Source: Denitromonas sp. (GTDB taxonomy: Bacteria; Pseudomonadota; Gammaproteobacteria; Burkholderiales; Rhodocyclaceae). Taken from it: 64,000 nucleotides of DNA. Shown in pieces: positions 1 through 9,338 of the stretch (position 1 is the first letter of the stretch; every line of letters begins with the position of its first letter). A program made the translations under genes and the position numbers. The notes under the pieces were generated by a model. That model was not told the DNA's origin. It saw only the letters and a list, made by a program, of their open reading frames with translations, and ran no database searches. The stretch covers positions 62,001 through 126,000 of the forward strand of contig NZ_JAUCBR010000004.1 of assembly GCF_034676725.1 (NCBI RefSeq), written 5' to 3'.

Positions 1-3000
1 CCACCGGCCGCCTCCACCGTTCGCCGGCCATCGAACACAGCCCTCCCGCCCGTCGCCCGCCCTGGCTCGACCGGCTGCTCGCCCCGGGGGTGACCGAAAC
101 CATCCTGCTCGACCACGGCACCGCGGACGACGCACACCTGCTGATCCTCGCCCGCCAGATCCTCGGGCCGGGGGGCGAGGTCCGCGGGGCGCTGGTCTTG
201 CGCCTGCCCCCCCACCGCCTGCTCGACCCCCTCGCCCGCGCCGACGAAACGCTGCTCGGCCCGAGCGGCCGCATCGAGCTGACCGACAGCAGCGGCGCCA
301 TCCTTGCCCGCCAGGGCACCGCCGCCGCGCTCGACGCACCACCGCCGAGCATCAGGCGCCATGGCATCGAGGGCAGCTTTGTCGAAGCGCGCGCCGACGG
401 CGGGCACGACATCGCCACCTACCGCTATCTGCCGGTCGGCACCGACACGGGCTGGTCGCTGGCCATCCGCCGCGACCAGGACGAAGCCTTCGGCTACATC
501 GTCGAGCGGCGCAACCGCGTGCTGCTGCTCAGCCTGGCCCTCGCCACCGTGTTCCTGCTGCTGGTTCGCCTTTTCGCGCGCCAGCTCACCGGCCGGCTGC
601 GCGCCCTGACCTCCACCGCCGAGCGCATCGCCGCCGGCGAAGCCTGGGTCCGGATGCCGACGACCATGACGACCGGCAACGAGGAGCTGGCCCGCCTGGC
701 CCGGAGTTTCAACCACATGGCCGCCCAGGTGGACTCGCGACGCCAGAGCCTGGAGATCAGGGTTGCCGAACGCACCCGCGAGCTGGCCGCCGAGAAGTCG
801 GCGATCCAGCAATACCTCGACGTCGCCGGCGCGATCATCCTGGTGCTCGATTCGACCGGCCGGGTGCAGCGGATCAACCGCATCGGCTGCGAGATCCTCG
901 GCCGCAGCGAGGCCGAACTGCTCGGCAGCGACTGGTTCACCCTGTGCCTGCCGCCGCGCCTGCATGCCGACGTTCACGCCGCCTTCGACGCCCTGATCAC
1001 CGGCGCCCGCGACACCGTCAGCCGCTACGAGAACCCGATCCTTACCGCCAGCGGCGAGGAGCGCATCATCGCCTGGGCCAACACCGTACTGTGCGACCCG
1101 GATGGCCACACCACCGCCATCCTGGCGTCGGGGCTGGATGTCACCGAAGCCCGGGCGGCAGCCGCAGCGCAGCGCAGCGCCCACGCGCTACTGCACACCG
1201 TCATCGACACCTCGCCCGACTGGATCTACGCTAAGGACCGCCAGCAACGCTACATCCTGGTCAACCAGGCCATGGCGGCAGCCATCGGCAAATCACCGCA
1301 GGCCATGATCGGACAGCCCGCCGCCGAACACTTCATCGCCTCGGCCGGCGACGGCGCCAACGACGGCGACGAGCTCGTCTTTGCCGGCCACAGCCAGCAC
1401 CTGCCGCTCGAGCATGTCCGCGACGCCACCGGCCAGGAGCGAATCTTCGACACCTACAAGCGCCCGCTCAAGGCCCCCGACGGCCGCATCACCGGCCTGC
1501 TCGCCTACAGCCGTGACACCACCGCCCAGCGCCAGCTCGAAGCGCAGCTGCGCCTGTGGGCCAAGGTCTTCGAATGCTCCAGCGAGGGCGTGATGATCAC
1601 CGATGCCGAGCACCGCATCCTCACCGTCAACCGCGCCTTCACCGAGATTACCGGCTACACCGAGAGCGACGCCCTCGGCCAGACGCCCCGCCTGCTCAGC
1701 TCGGGGCGGCACGCCAGCGCCTTCTACGACGCCCTGCACGCAGCGGTGACCCGCGAGGACCGCTGGCAGGGCGAGATCTGGAACCGGCGCAAGAACGGCG
1801 AAATCTACCCGCAGTGGCTGACCATCAACGCCGTGCTCGACCCCGACGGCACGCTCACCCACCTCGTCGGCGTGTTCTCCGACATCAGCGACATCAAGCA
1901 TTCCGAGGCGCGGCTCGAACACCTCGCCCACCACGACCCGCTCACCGGCCTGCCCAACCGCCTGCTGCTGCTCGACCGGCTCACCCACAGCATCGAGCGC
2001 GCCCGCCGCCACCCGCACAGCCTCGCCGTGTGCTTCATCGACCTGGACAACTTCAAGCATGTCAATGACAGCCTCGGCCACCATGTCGGCGACGAACTGC
2101 TCAAGGCCATCGCCACCGAACTGCATCGCCACATCCGCAGCGAAGATACGCTGTCGCGTATCGGCGGCGACGAGTTCGTGCTGCTGGTCGACACCGTCAC
2201 CAGCCACGCCAGCGTCGAGCAGATCGTGCTCAAGCTGCTTGCCGTGCTGCGCGAGCCCCGCCTCGTCGAAGGCCACCAGCTCTACCTCAGCGGCAGCATC
2301 GGCGTCAGCCTGTTTCCGCAGGACGGCGACAACGCAGGCGCACTGATCCAGCACGCCGACTCGGCCATGTACGACGCCAAGCAACTGGGCAAGAACCGCT
2401 ATCGCTACTACACCCAGTCGCTCACCGAGGGCGCGGTCAAGCGCCTGCAAATCGAGTCGGCACTGCGCGAAGCCGCCCAGCACCGGCAGCTGACGCTGGT
2501 CTACCAGCCACAGGTGGCACTGGCCAGCGGCGCGCTGGTCGGCGTCGAAGCCTTGCTGCGCTGGCAGCACCCGCAACTGGGCCCCATCACACCGGATGTC
2601 TTCATCCCCATCGCCGAAGAAGCCGGCCTGATCAACGAGATCGGCGCCTGGGTGCTCGACGCCGCCTGCCAGCAACTGGCGGCCTGGGACGCCACCGGCT
2701 GGTCACCCCAGCGCATGGCAGTCAATGTCTCGGCCCATCAGCTGCGCCAGGCCGACCTGGCCGAGCAGGTCCGCAACGCCCTTGACCACGCCCGCCTGCC
2801 GGCCAGCCGGCTTGAACTGGAGATCACCGAATCGGCCATTGCCGACCAGCGCGGCGTCGAGGCCATCCATCAGCTGGCCCGCCTCGGCGTCGCCATCTCG
2901 ATCGACGACTTCGGCACCGGCTATTCGTCGCTGAGCTACCTGAAAAAACTGCCGATCCAGACATTGAAGATCGACAAAAGCTTCGTCGCCGACCTGAGCA

Positions 3001-3206
3001 CCGACCCCAATGACGAAGCCATCGTCCGCTCGGTCATCGCCCTGGCCAACGACCTCGGGCTGGCAACCATCGCCGAAGGCGTCGAGACCGACGCCCATCG
3101 AAACTTCCTCATCGCGCACGGCTGCCAGCATGGCCAGGGCTATCTGTTCGACCGCCCCCTGAGCGCCGACGCCCTGGCACAACGCTACCGGCAGCTGCCG
3201 CCCTGA
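1..3206 (+). CDS. PAS/GGDEF/EAL signalling protein, 5' end outside the window
   Basis: Predicted membrane c-di-GMP protein. The reading frame is open from base 3 with no stop, so the true start lies upstream; GTG at 90 is only the first start codon in the window. Numbering from that GTG: an extracytoplasmic sensor remnant (1-135), one membrane helix (about 143-162), HAMP (about 162-215), a short coiled coil, three PAS domains (about 232-350, 365-480, 490-605), GGDEF (about 610-780, signature GGDEF at 692-696) and EAL (about 790-1035, EALLRW at 820 and DDFGTGYSS at 939). Both catalytic signatures look intact, so it could act as cyclase, phosphodiesterase or both; sequence alone does not decide. 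The following gene is on the opposite strand, so this one ends its own transcript. Confidence 0.93.
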   Translation, partial: TGRLHRSPAIEHSPPARRPPWLDRLLAPGVTETILLDHGTADDAHLLILARQILGPGGEVRGALVLRLPPHRLLDPLARADETLLGPSGRIELTDSSGAILARQGTAAALDAPPPSIRRHGIEGSFVEARADGGHDIATYRYLPVGTDTGWSLAIRRDQDEAFGYIVERRNRVLLLSLALATVFLLLVRLFARQLTGRLRALTSTAERIAAGEAWVRMPTTMTTGNEELARLARSFNHMAAQVDSRRQSLEIRVAERTRELAAEKSAIQQYLDVAGAIILVLDSTGRVQRINRIGCEILGRSEAELLGSDWFTLCLPPRLHADVHAAFDALITGARDTVSRYENPILTASGEERIIAWANTVLCDPDGHTTAILASGLDVTEARAAAAAQRSAHALLHTVIDTSPDWIYAKDRQQRYILVNQAMAAAIGKSPQAMIGQPAAEHFIASAGDGANDGDELVFAGHSQHLPLEHVRDATGQERIFDTYKRPLKAPDGRITGLLAYSRDTTAQRQLEAQLRLWAKVFECSSEGVMITDAEHRILTVNRAFTEITGYTESDALGQTPRLLSSGRHASAFYDALHAAVTREDRWQGEIWNRRKNGEIYPQWLTINAVLDPDGTLTHLVGVFSDISDIKHSEARLEHLAHHDPLTGLPNRLLLLDRLTHSIERARRHPHSLAVCFIDLDNFKHVNDSLGHHVGDELLKAIATELHRHIRSEDTLSRIGGDEFVLLVDTVTSHASVEQIVLKLLAVLREPRLVEGHQLYLSGSIGVSLFPQDGDNAGALIQHADSAMYDAKQLGKNRYRYYTQSLTEGAVKRLQIESALREAAQHRQLTLVYQPQVALASGALVGVEALLRWQHPQLGPITPDVFIPIAEEAGLINEIGAWVLDAACQQLAAWDATGWSPQRMAVNVSAHQLRQADLAEQVRNALDHARLPASRLELEITESAIADQRGVEAIHQLARLGVAISIDDFGTGYSSLSYLKKLPIQTLKIDKSFVADLSTDPNDEAIVRSVIALANDLGLATIAEGVETDAHRNFLIAHGCQHGQGYLFDRPLSADALAQRYRQLPP

Positions 3207-3214
3207 GCGACGGC

Positions 3215-3886
3215 TCAGCGCGCCCCGCCGTAGGCCTCGGCCACCGCATCGTAGGCTGCCAGCGCCACCGGCTCGGCCCGTGCCGCCTCCGCCCACTCGA
3301 CCATCGCCGGATGCGCCAGCATGGCATCGCGATACGCCGCCGCCACCGGCGGCAGCGCCACGTTGTAGGTCACGAAGCGCATCACCACCGGGGCGTACAT
3401 CGCATCGGCGATCGAGAACCCGCCAAACAGGTACGGCCCGGCATCACCGGCGAACGCCTGCCGCGCCTGCGTCCAGATGTCCACCACACGGTCAATGTCT
3501 GCCTGCACCTCCGGGCTGGGCGTCTTGCCCTTCAGACGCAGCTTGATGTTCATCGGCATGGCCGTGCGCAGCGCGCCAAAGCCCGAGTGCATCTCGGCGC
3601 TGACGCTGCGTGCCCGTGCCCGTGCCAGCGCATCGGCCGGCCACAAGCCCGGATGGCGCTCGGCCAGGAATTCGGCAATGGCCAGCGTATCCCACACCTG
3701 GAAGCCATCCACATGCAGGCAGGGCACCAGGCCATTGGCCGAATAGGCCCGGTGGCCACCGTGCGCGCCCTTGCCGCTGACCTGCACCTGATGCGCCTCG
3801 AACGGGATGTCGAAATGCTTCATCAGCACCCACGGCCGCAGCGACCAGGACGAATAGTTCTTGTTGCCAAAATACAGTGCGTACAT
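3215..3886 (-). CDS. glutathione S-transferase family protein
   Basis: Cytosolic GST-fold protein of 223 residues. The N-terminal thioredoxin-like domain carries a NYSSWSLRPW segment, where Ser residues probably activate glutathione; the C-terminal half is all-helical. I chose ATG at 3886 because it is preceded by AGGAGA at good spacing and gives the family N-terminus MYALYFGNKNYSSWS. The open frame continues upstream to 4285 but that part is a shadow of the next gene. The upstream gene on the same strand (alpha/beta hydrolase) ends only 25 bases away, so the two are probably co-transcribed. Substrate is unknown. Confidence 0.9.
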   Translation of the reverse strand: MYALYFGNKNYSSWSLRPWVLMKHFDIPFEAHQVQVSGKGAHGGHRAYSANGLVPCLHVDGFQVWDTLAIAEFLAERHPGLWPADALARARARSVSAEMHSGFGALRTAMPMNIKLRLKGKTPSPEVQADIDRVVDIWTQARQAFAGDAGPYLFGGFSIADAMYAPVVMRFVTYNVALPPVAAAYRDAMLAHPAMVEWAEAARAEPVALAAYDAVAEAYGGAR

Positions 3887-3911
3887 CGATCTCTCCTTGA
3901 AAACAAACCTG

Positions 3912-4472
3912 TCAGCAGTGCAGCGCGTCTTCGGCCGCCACCGGCGCAGCCAGCGCTTCGACCAGCGACAGCCCGTCGGGCCAGTTGCCCAGGCCCGAGT
4001 CGGCATTGACATGGCCCGCGGCGCCGACCGACACGAAGCGGCTGCCCCAGGCCGCCGCAAACGCGCGGGCCCGGGCCATGGACACATACGGATCGTCATC
4101 GCTGGCCACGACGATGGACGGAAACGGCAAGGCCTGCAACGGCATCGGCGCAAAGCCGCGCACCACCGGTGGCGTGTGTGCCGCCGAATCCACATCGGCC
4201 GGTGCCACCAGCAACGCACCGCGGACGCGCCCCGTCGCCTGCCGCGCCCAGTGCGCCACCAGGGCACAACCCAGGCTGTGCGCAATCAGGATCACGTCAT
4301 CGTGACAATGCCGCACCGCCGCGTCGAGCGTCTGGAGCCAGTCGCGTCGCACAGGCGCATCCCAGTCCGCCTGCACCACCCGCCGCACCTGCGGCAGCGC
4401 GCGCGACCAATGGCTCTGCCAGTGCGTCGGCCCCGAACCCCCCAACCCCGGAATCGTCAGCCACGTTGTCAT
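3912..4472 (-). CDS. RBBP9/YdeN-type alpha/beta hydrolase
   Basis: Small serine hydrolase of 186 residues. It begins with the family signature MTTWLTIPGLGGSGPTHWQ, has the nucleophile elbow HSLGC, an acid-containing SDDDPYVS stretch and a late GHVNADSGLG segment with the catalytic His. This matches the RBBP9/YdeN family, which are short esterase-like proteins of mostly unknown substrate. A purine-rich GGAGGG lies just before the ATG. It is probably first gene of a two-gene unit with the GST downstream, and is divergent from a LysR regulator that could control it (inference). Confidence 0.88.
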   Translation of the reverse strand: MTTWLTIPGLGGSGPTHWQSHWSRALPQVRRVVQADWDAPVRRDWLQTLDAAVRHCHDDVILIAHSLGCALVAHWARQATGRVRGALLVAPADVDSAAHTPPVVRGFAPMPLQALPFPSIVVASDDDPYVSMARARAFAAAWGSRFVSVGAAGHVNADSGLGNWPDGLSLVEALAAPVAAEDALHC

Positions 4473-4589
4473 ATCGCCCTCCGCTACAATGTGATCACTG
4501 TTTCAACCAACACCTGTCGAAGCACTCTATCGCACCGCTTGGCGGTCGTATATCGATAAGGATTCGACATTTATGTGAAGGATTTTCAC
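4473..4589. promoter_or_regulatory. divergent intergenic region, hydrolase and LysR gene
   Basis: A 117-bp region between divergent starts. It is AT-richer than its surroundings and contains the palindrome GTGATCAC at 4491-4498 next to TACAAT (4485-4490), a possible -10 for the plus strand. LysR regulators usually bind such shared regions. No well-placed -35 was found, so the promoter assignment is tentative. Confidence 0.35.
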
Positions 4590-5507
4590 ATGCAGCGCAT
4601 TCCGCCCCTGCCCGCCCTGCGCGCCTTCGAAGCGGTCGCCCGGCTCGGCAGCGTGGTCAAGGCCGCCAGCGAGCTCAATCTCACCCACAGCGCCATCAGC
4701 CATCAGCTGCGCGCGCTCGAAGACATGCTCGGCCTGCGCCTGTTCGACCGCCAGGGCAAGCGCCTGTCGGTCAACGAGAGCGGCCGGGTCTATGCCATGC
4801 AGGTGCGCCACGCACTGTCAGACCTGTCGCGCGCCACCGGCACGGTGGTGGCACGCCCGCGCGAGGATGAACTGGTGATCGGCACCATCCCCAGCTTCGG
4901 CGCGCACTGGCTGGTGCCGCGCCTGCCGCATTTCACCTCCGCCTACCCGGAACTCAAGATTTCCCTGCGCGCCGGCCTGCAGGTGGCCGACCTCGAAGCC
5001 GAAGGCATCGACGTTGCCATCCGCATGGGCCATGGCGGCTGGGACAGGGTGCAGCAACGCGAGCTGTTTGCCGACCGGCTGGTGGCCGTCGCCGCGCCGC
5101 ACTTCAACGGCGGCCGCCTGCCCCGCACGCCGGCCGAGGTGGTGGCCGCACCGCTACTGCTGTCGATCGAGAACTGGCGCCCCTGGCAAGAGGCCGCCGG
5201 CCTGCCGGCCAACGCGCTGCACGGCATCCACTTCAACGACTCGAACCTGGTGCTCGAAGCCGCCCGCCGGGGCCAGGGCGTGGCGCTGTCGCGGCTGTCG
5301 CTGGTGCACGGCGCCCTCCTCGACGGCCAGCTCGTGCAGCTCACCAGAATCAGCGTGCCCTACCCCAACGCCTACTGGCTGGTGTGGCCCGCCCGCAGCG
5401 CCGGCCGGGCCCGGGTCGAGCACTTTGGCCAGTGGCTCGATGCCGAGATTGCGGCCTATCTGGCCAATGTGTCGGGTTTCGACGCCGAGGACACCCCGTT
5501 CGAATGA
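4590..5507 (+). CDS. LysR-family regulator, GcvA type
   Basis: Transcription regulator of 305 residues. Residues about 1-65 form the winged helix-turn-helix (LPALRAFEAVARLGSVVKAA, then THSAISHQLRALE); the rest is a periplasmic-binding-protein-like effector domain ending in a conserved WLVWPARSAGR segment. I chose ATG at 4590, preceded by AAGGA with a 7-base spacer, rather than the GTG at 4575. It is divergent from the hydrolase/GST pair. The three LysR genes between 4.6 and 10.6 kb all show the GcvA-like pattern (LPPLxALRAFE). Effector unknown. Confidence 0.92.
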   Translation: MQRIPPLPALRAFEAVARLGSVVKAASELNLTHSAISHQLRALEDMLGLRLFDRQGKRLSVNESGRVYAMQVRHALSDLSRATGTVVARPREDELVIGTIPSFGAHWLVPRLPHFTSAYPELKISLRAGLQVADLEAEGIDVAIRMGHGGWDRVQQRELFADRLVAVAAPHFNGGRLPRTPAEVVAAPLLLSIENWRPWQEAAGLPANALHGIHFNDSNLVLEAARRGQGVALSRLSLVHGALLDGQLVQLTRISVPYPNAYWLVWPARSAGRARVEHFGQWLDAEIAAYLANVSGFDAEDTPFE

Positions 5508-5532
5508 GCACGCTCGCCACCCGCAAGCCCCG

Positions 5533-6138
5533 TCACTCGGGTGCGCGAACTGGCACATCGTCCCGATGCGCGCCCAGCCTGGCCGACAGCTTGCGGGTGA
5601 TCTTCGCCATGCTCGCCTCGGCGCGATCGAAGCCATACACAAATAGGGGGAAATCCAGCGGCGCCTGCGCCGCCCAGATGGCCTCATGCTGATCAGGCGG
5701 CAAGATGCGCAGCGGATTACCCACCGCCACCCAGCCAATCGGCACCGTCTCGCCCGGCGGCAGCGTGGTGCGCAAATGCACCACGGCATTGATGCGCACC
5801 TCGCAGCCCTGCCCCAGTTGCGCGCCATGGAACACCGAGGCGCCGGTGGCGATGAACACATCATCCGCCACCGTGCAGCCCACCACATGCGCGCCCGGCC
5901 CGACGAGACAATGAGCGCCGATCGTCAGCGCATGGTCGTCCGTGCTGCGCAGCACCGCGTTCTCGAGCACGATCACGCACTCGCCGAGGTCGATGCGGCT
6001 ACCCTCGGCGATGATCTGCGCGCCATGCATCACGCGGCAGCCGGCGCCGATGTGCACATTGCCGCAGACCGTGGCGGTCGGCGCCACCCAGGCCTCGGGG
6101 TCGATGGTCGGCGTGTGGCCGAGATGGGTGAGCAGCAT
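5533..6138 (-). CDS. hexapeptide-repeat protein, gamma-carbonic-anhydrase-like
   Basis: 201-residue left-handed beta-helix protein with many imperfect hexapeptide repeats (V/I/L at every sixth position, for example TIGAHCLVGPGAHVVG). It resembles the gamma-carbonic anhydrase/YrdA/CaiE group, including the VPIGWVAVGNPLRILPP stretch typical of one subfamily. The canonical first metal-binding His of the VGHxxxxHGC motif appears replaced by Pro here, so carbonic anhydrase activity is doubtful. It lies upstream of nothing obvious in a pathway; the neighbour at 6184 is on the same strand with a 45-base gap, so both may be co-transcribed. Confidence 0.82.
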   Translation of the reverse strand: MLLTHLGHTPTIDPEAWVAPTATVCGNVHIGAGCRVMHGAQIIAEGSRIDLGECVIVLENAVLRSTDDHALTIGAHCLVGPGAHVVGCTVADDVFIATGASVFHGAQLGQGCEVRINAVVHLRTTLPPGETVPIGWVAVGNPLRILPPDQHEAIWAAQAPLDFPLFVYGFDRAEASMAKITRKLSARLGAHRDDVPVRAPE

Positions 6139-6183
6139 GGGAACACTCCTTGTCGAGATGCTGTGATCGTGCGCTGAAACGCC

Positions 6184-7557
6184 TCAACCCGGCAAGACGG
6201 ATCGAATCGCCGCCCACACCCGTTCCATATCCGCCTGCGTGGTCGCCCAATGGCTGATCGCGCCGCGGATCGCGCCCTGGCCGAACAGCACCGTCGGCGT
6301 CATGAACACCTCGCCGGTGGCGTTGATACGCGCGAGCAGCGCGCCCGCATCGCCCTGCGTCGGGGCAAAGCAGAAGCCATTGAGCATCACCGGCGCGAGC
6401 AGGCGCAGACGCGGCTCGGCGGCAATGCGCTCGCCCAGCCAGCGTGCCTGATCGCAGTTGCGCTCTACGATCCCGGCATAGCCCGCCTGCCCATAGGCGC
6501 GCAGCGCAAACCATGCCGGCAGCGCACGCAGGCGGCGCGAGTTTTCCGGGGTGAGTTGCAGGAAGTTGCCGGGCTCCACCTCGCCGCGCAGGTAGGCCGC
6601 CTGGTTGCGAAACACCTCGGCCTGCAGCGGCAGATGCCGCGTCAGCGCCACCGCCGAGTCATATGGCACGTTGAGCCATTTGTGGCAGTCGACGGTGATC
6701 GAGTCCGCCGCCTCCCAGCCGGCCAGGCGTGGCCGGTAGCGCGCGCTGGCCGCGGCGATGCCGGCGAAGGCGGCGTCCACATGCAGCCAGAAGTCGAAAC
6801 GCGCTTTCAGCGCCGCGATAGCGGCAAGGTCATCGAAATCGCAGGTATTCACCGTCCCGGCGTTGGCCACCACCATGCACGGCCCCGGCGCGGCGGCCAG
6901 CGCCTCGGCCAGTGCGTCCACATCGACCGCTTCCCGATTCGGCAGGCTCGCCACACGCTGCAGGCTCTGCCGCCCCAGCCCGAGCATGGCCAGGCTTTTC
7001 ACGGTGCTAGAATGCGCGCCGGCGCTGAGCACCCGCACAGGCCCCAGCGCGGCCAGCCCGGCCTCGGCCACATCCACGCCGGCCTGCCGGCCAAGCCACT
7101 GCCGCCCCGTCGCCAGGCCGACAAAATTCGCCATGGTCGCGCCCGACACGAAGGCGCCATTGAAGGCTTCCGGCAGGCCGAGCATGTCGCGGAACAGGGC
7201 AATGGTTTCCAGTTCCAGCGCGCCGGCACTGGAATCGGCCGAGCCGGTGGCGTTCTGGTCGATGACGCTGGCCAGCCAGTCGCCCACCAGCGCGGCGGGC
7301 GTGACACCGCCGGTGACAAAGCCGAAGTAGCGCGGCCCGGCGCTGGCGGCGAGGCCGGACGAGAACCGGCTCAGGAATTCGTCGAGCGCCGCACGGGCGC
7401 CACCGTCATGATCGATGGGCGCGGCCGGCGGCGCGCCACCGGCCACAGGCCGGGCGGGCAAGTTGGCCAGCCACTGGCTCGTCTGTGCACACACTTCGCG
7501 CAGCAGCGCGTCGGTCTGGGCGTGGTCGTCGGATAAAATATCGGATCGCTTCGGCAT
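6184..7557 (-). CDS. PLP-dependent decarboxylase family protein (group II)
   Basis: Fold-type I pyridoxal-phosphate enzyme of 457 residues, related to aromatic-L-amino-acid and glutamate decarboxylases. TVDCHKWLNVPYD contains the Schiff-base lysine (about K293 from the chosen start), HVDAAFAG carries the Asp that contacts the cofactor, and SGATMANFVGL is the early phosphate-binding region. A longer frame reaches GTG at 7617, but the ATG at 7557 gives the more usual N-terminus; no strong ribosome binding site supports either. Substrate cannot be told from sequence. A TTGACA box and inverted repeat lie 65-80 bases upstream. Confidence 0.85.
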   Translation of the reverse strand: MPKRSDILSDDHAQTDALLREVCAQTSQWLANLPARPVAGGAPPAAPIDHDGGARAALDEFLSRFSSGLAASAGPRYFGFVTGGVTPAALVGDWLASVIDQNATGSADSSAGALELETIALFRDMLGLPEAFNGAFVSGATMANFVGLATGRQWLGRQAGVDVAEAGLAALGPVRVLSAGAHSSTVKSLAMLGLGRQSLQRVASLPNREAVDVDALAEALAAAPGPCMVVANAGTVNTCDFDDLAAIAALKARFDFWLHVDAAFAGIAAASARYRPRLAGWEAADSITVDCHKWLNVPYDSAVALTRHLPLQAEVFRNQAAYLRGEVEPGNFLQLTPENSRRLRALPAWFALRAYGQAGYAGIVERNCDQARWLGERIAAEPRLRLLAPVMLNGFCFAPTQGDAGALLARINATGEVFMTPTVLFGQGAIRGAISHWATTQADMERVWAAIRSVLPG

Positions 7558-7619
7558 GAGGGCGCTCGCAGCCGCAACGGCGGCAATCGTAAAACGCTTA
7601 CCCTGCGCGCCACGCACCC

Positions 7620-7636
7620 ATTGTCAAAGAGACAAT
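7620..7636. promoter_or_regulatory. inverted repeat with TTGACA box upstream of the PLP decarboxylase
   Basis: ATTGTC and GACAAT are separated by five bases and form a perfect 6-bp inverted repeat. On the minus strand the left half overlaps TTGACA (7627-7622), a perfect -35 hexamer, although the best -10 (TAAGCG, spacing 20) is poor. This may be an operator/promoter overlap; it is a prediction only. Confidence 0.3.
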
Positions 7637-7669
7637 CCGCCAGCGCATGACCGGGCCAGCCCTGCCCGC

Positions 7670-8158
7670 TCAGTCAGCCGTTGTCAGCACCCGGCGCCCG
7701 AGCGGCCGGCCACTGACGTCAAAGGCCTCGCGAAAGCTGAAGGCCGCTGGCGACGGCCCCTTGGCGTTCAGCTCGTCCAGCCGCGCCATCGCCTCGGCAA
7801 TGTCGGGCCGATGCCCGGCCGGCACCCACCACAGCACCATGTGCATGTCGGCCGCCTTGGCAAACCACTCGCGCCGACGCGTCATGACCGATTTGTGGGC
7901 CGAGCGGTACACATAGTCGAACAGCGCCTCGCTGCTCTCCCACACCGACAGGTTGACGATCAGTGCGTCATCGCCCGGTGCCGAGGTGCTGCCCTCGCGG
8001 GCATCACCCTCGAAGCGCCAGACGAAACCGGGGCTGCGCTCGGCCAGCGCGTTGATCTCGTCGAGCCGGGCGACAAAGCCGGCCAGTTGCGGCGAATCGA
8101 TGGGCGCGAGCAGGCGGGCGACGTTCAGTTGTGCCAGTTGCATGGCCGGAGCAGTCAT
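7670..8158 (-). CDS. DUF3291 domain protein
   Basis: 162-residue protein of the DUF3291 family. It starts MTAPAMQLAQLNVARLLAP and contains the family's WESSEALFDYVYRSAHKS and HMVLWWVPAGHRPD segments. The family is thought to adopt a dimeric ferredoxin-like (monooxygenase-like) fold; no function is established to my knowledge. ATG at 8158 is supported by AAGGA with a 7-base spacer; the longer frame upstream is out-of-frame overlap with the LysR gene. It lies just downstream of that LysR gene on the same strand (91-base gap). Confidence 0.82.
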   Translation of the reverse strand: MTAPAMQLAQLNVARLLAPIDSPQLAGFVARLDEINALAERSPGFVWRFEGDAREGSTSAPGDDALIVNLSVWESSEALFDYVYRSAHKSVMTRRREWFAKAADMHMVLWWVPAGHRPDIAEAMARLDELNAKGPSPAAFSFREAFDVSGRPLGRRVLTTAD

Positions 8159-8249
8159 CGGGCAGTCCTTGTGAGCCGGAACAGGCACATCATCGCGCGG
8201 GCCGCCGGGCAGGACAAACGCGTCTTTTTCACGCCTGCAACAGTTTTGT

Positions 8250-9227
8250 TCACGCAGGGGCCGGCCCACAGCCGGCCGCCGCATCGGCCGCCATCTCGGC
8301 GCGCAGCCAGTCGATGAAGGCCTGGCGCAAGGGGGTCTCACCGCCGCGCTGCGGCAGCACCAGCCAGTAGGCCCAGCGGCGCGGCTGGCCGTGCTCGTCA
8401 AAGCCGTGCTCGGCCGACACGTCCTGCCCTTCGCGGTACATCACCGGCACCTCGGCCTCGAACAGGCGCGTGAGCTGGCCGTTGCGCAGCGCCAGCGCGG
8501 CCAGCGAACCGCGCGCCAGCGCCACGCCCTGCCCCTCGATGGCCGCCTGCACCACCAGCCCGGAATCGTTATGCATCAGCCCGGCGGTCGGCTCCGGCCA
8601 GTCCAGGCCGACGGCACGAAACCACGGCACCCAGTCCTCGCCATCCGAGCGCAGCAGCGGCAGGCCTGCCAGCGCTGCCGGCGTGCGCGGCAGGCGGCCA
8701 GCGAAGCGCGTGCCGACGACGGGAAACAGCACGTCTTCCATCAGCAGCTCGCTGCGCACCCCGGCGTAGCCGCCGAAACCCCAGCGAATCGCCACGTCCA
8801 CACCATCGCGCACGAAATCCGAGCGTGCGGTGGTGGACACCACATTCACCTCGCAGCCCGGATTCGCCTCGATGAAGGCCGCTATCCGCGGTGCCAGCCA
8901 GCGCCCGGCGAAGGACGGCATGACACTGATCGACAAGCGGTTGACGTTGATCCGCCGGCGCAGCACGGCGACCGTGTCCGACACCTGGCGCAGCGCCTCA
9001 TTGGCTACCACCAGCAGTTCTTCGCCCGCACGGGTCAGCACCACCGCCCGCCCCTGGCGCGAAAACAACGGGAACGCCAGCCACGCCTCCAGCGCGCGGA
9101 TCTGGTGGCTCACGGCGCTATGGGTCACATGCAGCTCCTCGGCCGCGCGGGTAAAGCTCAGGTGACGGGCCGCGGCCTCGAAGGTACGCAAGGCGGGCAG
9201 GGGCGGGAGTTTTCCGGGCGCTTCCAT
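8250..9227 (-). CDS. LysR-family regulator, GcvA type
   Basis: 325-residue regulator. The helix-turn-helix covers LPPLPALRTFEAAARHLSFT and VTHSAVSHQIRALEAWL; the effector domain follows and ends with an Ala-rich tail after RQAFIDWLRAEMA. The gene is divergent from the DUF2917 gene at 9339, a pairing I have seen in betaproteobacteria, which suggests it controls that gene or itself. The upstream ribosome binding site is weak. Second of three similar regulators in 6 kb. Confidence 0.92.
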   Translation of the reverse strand: MEAPGKLPPLPALRTFEAAARHLSFTRAAEELHVTHSAVSHQIRALEAWLAFPLFSRQGRAVVLTRAGEELLVVANEALRQVSDTVAVLRRRINVNRLSISVMPSFAGRWLAPRIAAFIEANPGCEVNVVSTTARSDFVRDGVDVAIRWGFGGYAGVRSELLMEDVLFPVVGTRFAGRLPRTPAALAGLPLLRSDGEDWVPWFRAVGLDWPEPTAGLMHNDSGLVVQAAIEGQGVALARGSLAALALRNGQLTRLFEAEVPVMYREGQDVSAEHGFDEHGQPRRWAYWLVLPQRGGETPLRQAFIDWLRAEMAADAAAGCGPAPA

Positions 9228-9338
9228 TGACGAGTTTCACTCACATACCGGCAAGAAAGGATCGTTTTTCGAAACGCCACAAAACATCCATGCTTAGGGC
9301 CATACAGCGCAATTCGAGAGACGTTTCGGAGCATATCG

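Noticed and set aside
1293..2675. A 460-codon minus-strand frame opposite the GGDEF/EAL gene
   Set aside because: Same artefact; the plus-strand protein has intact catalytic signatures through this region.
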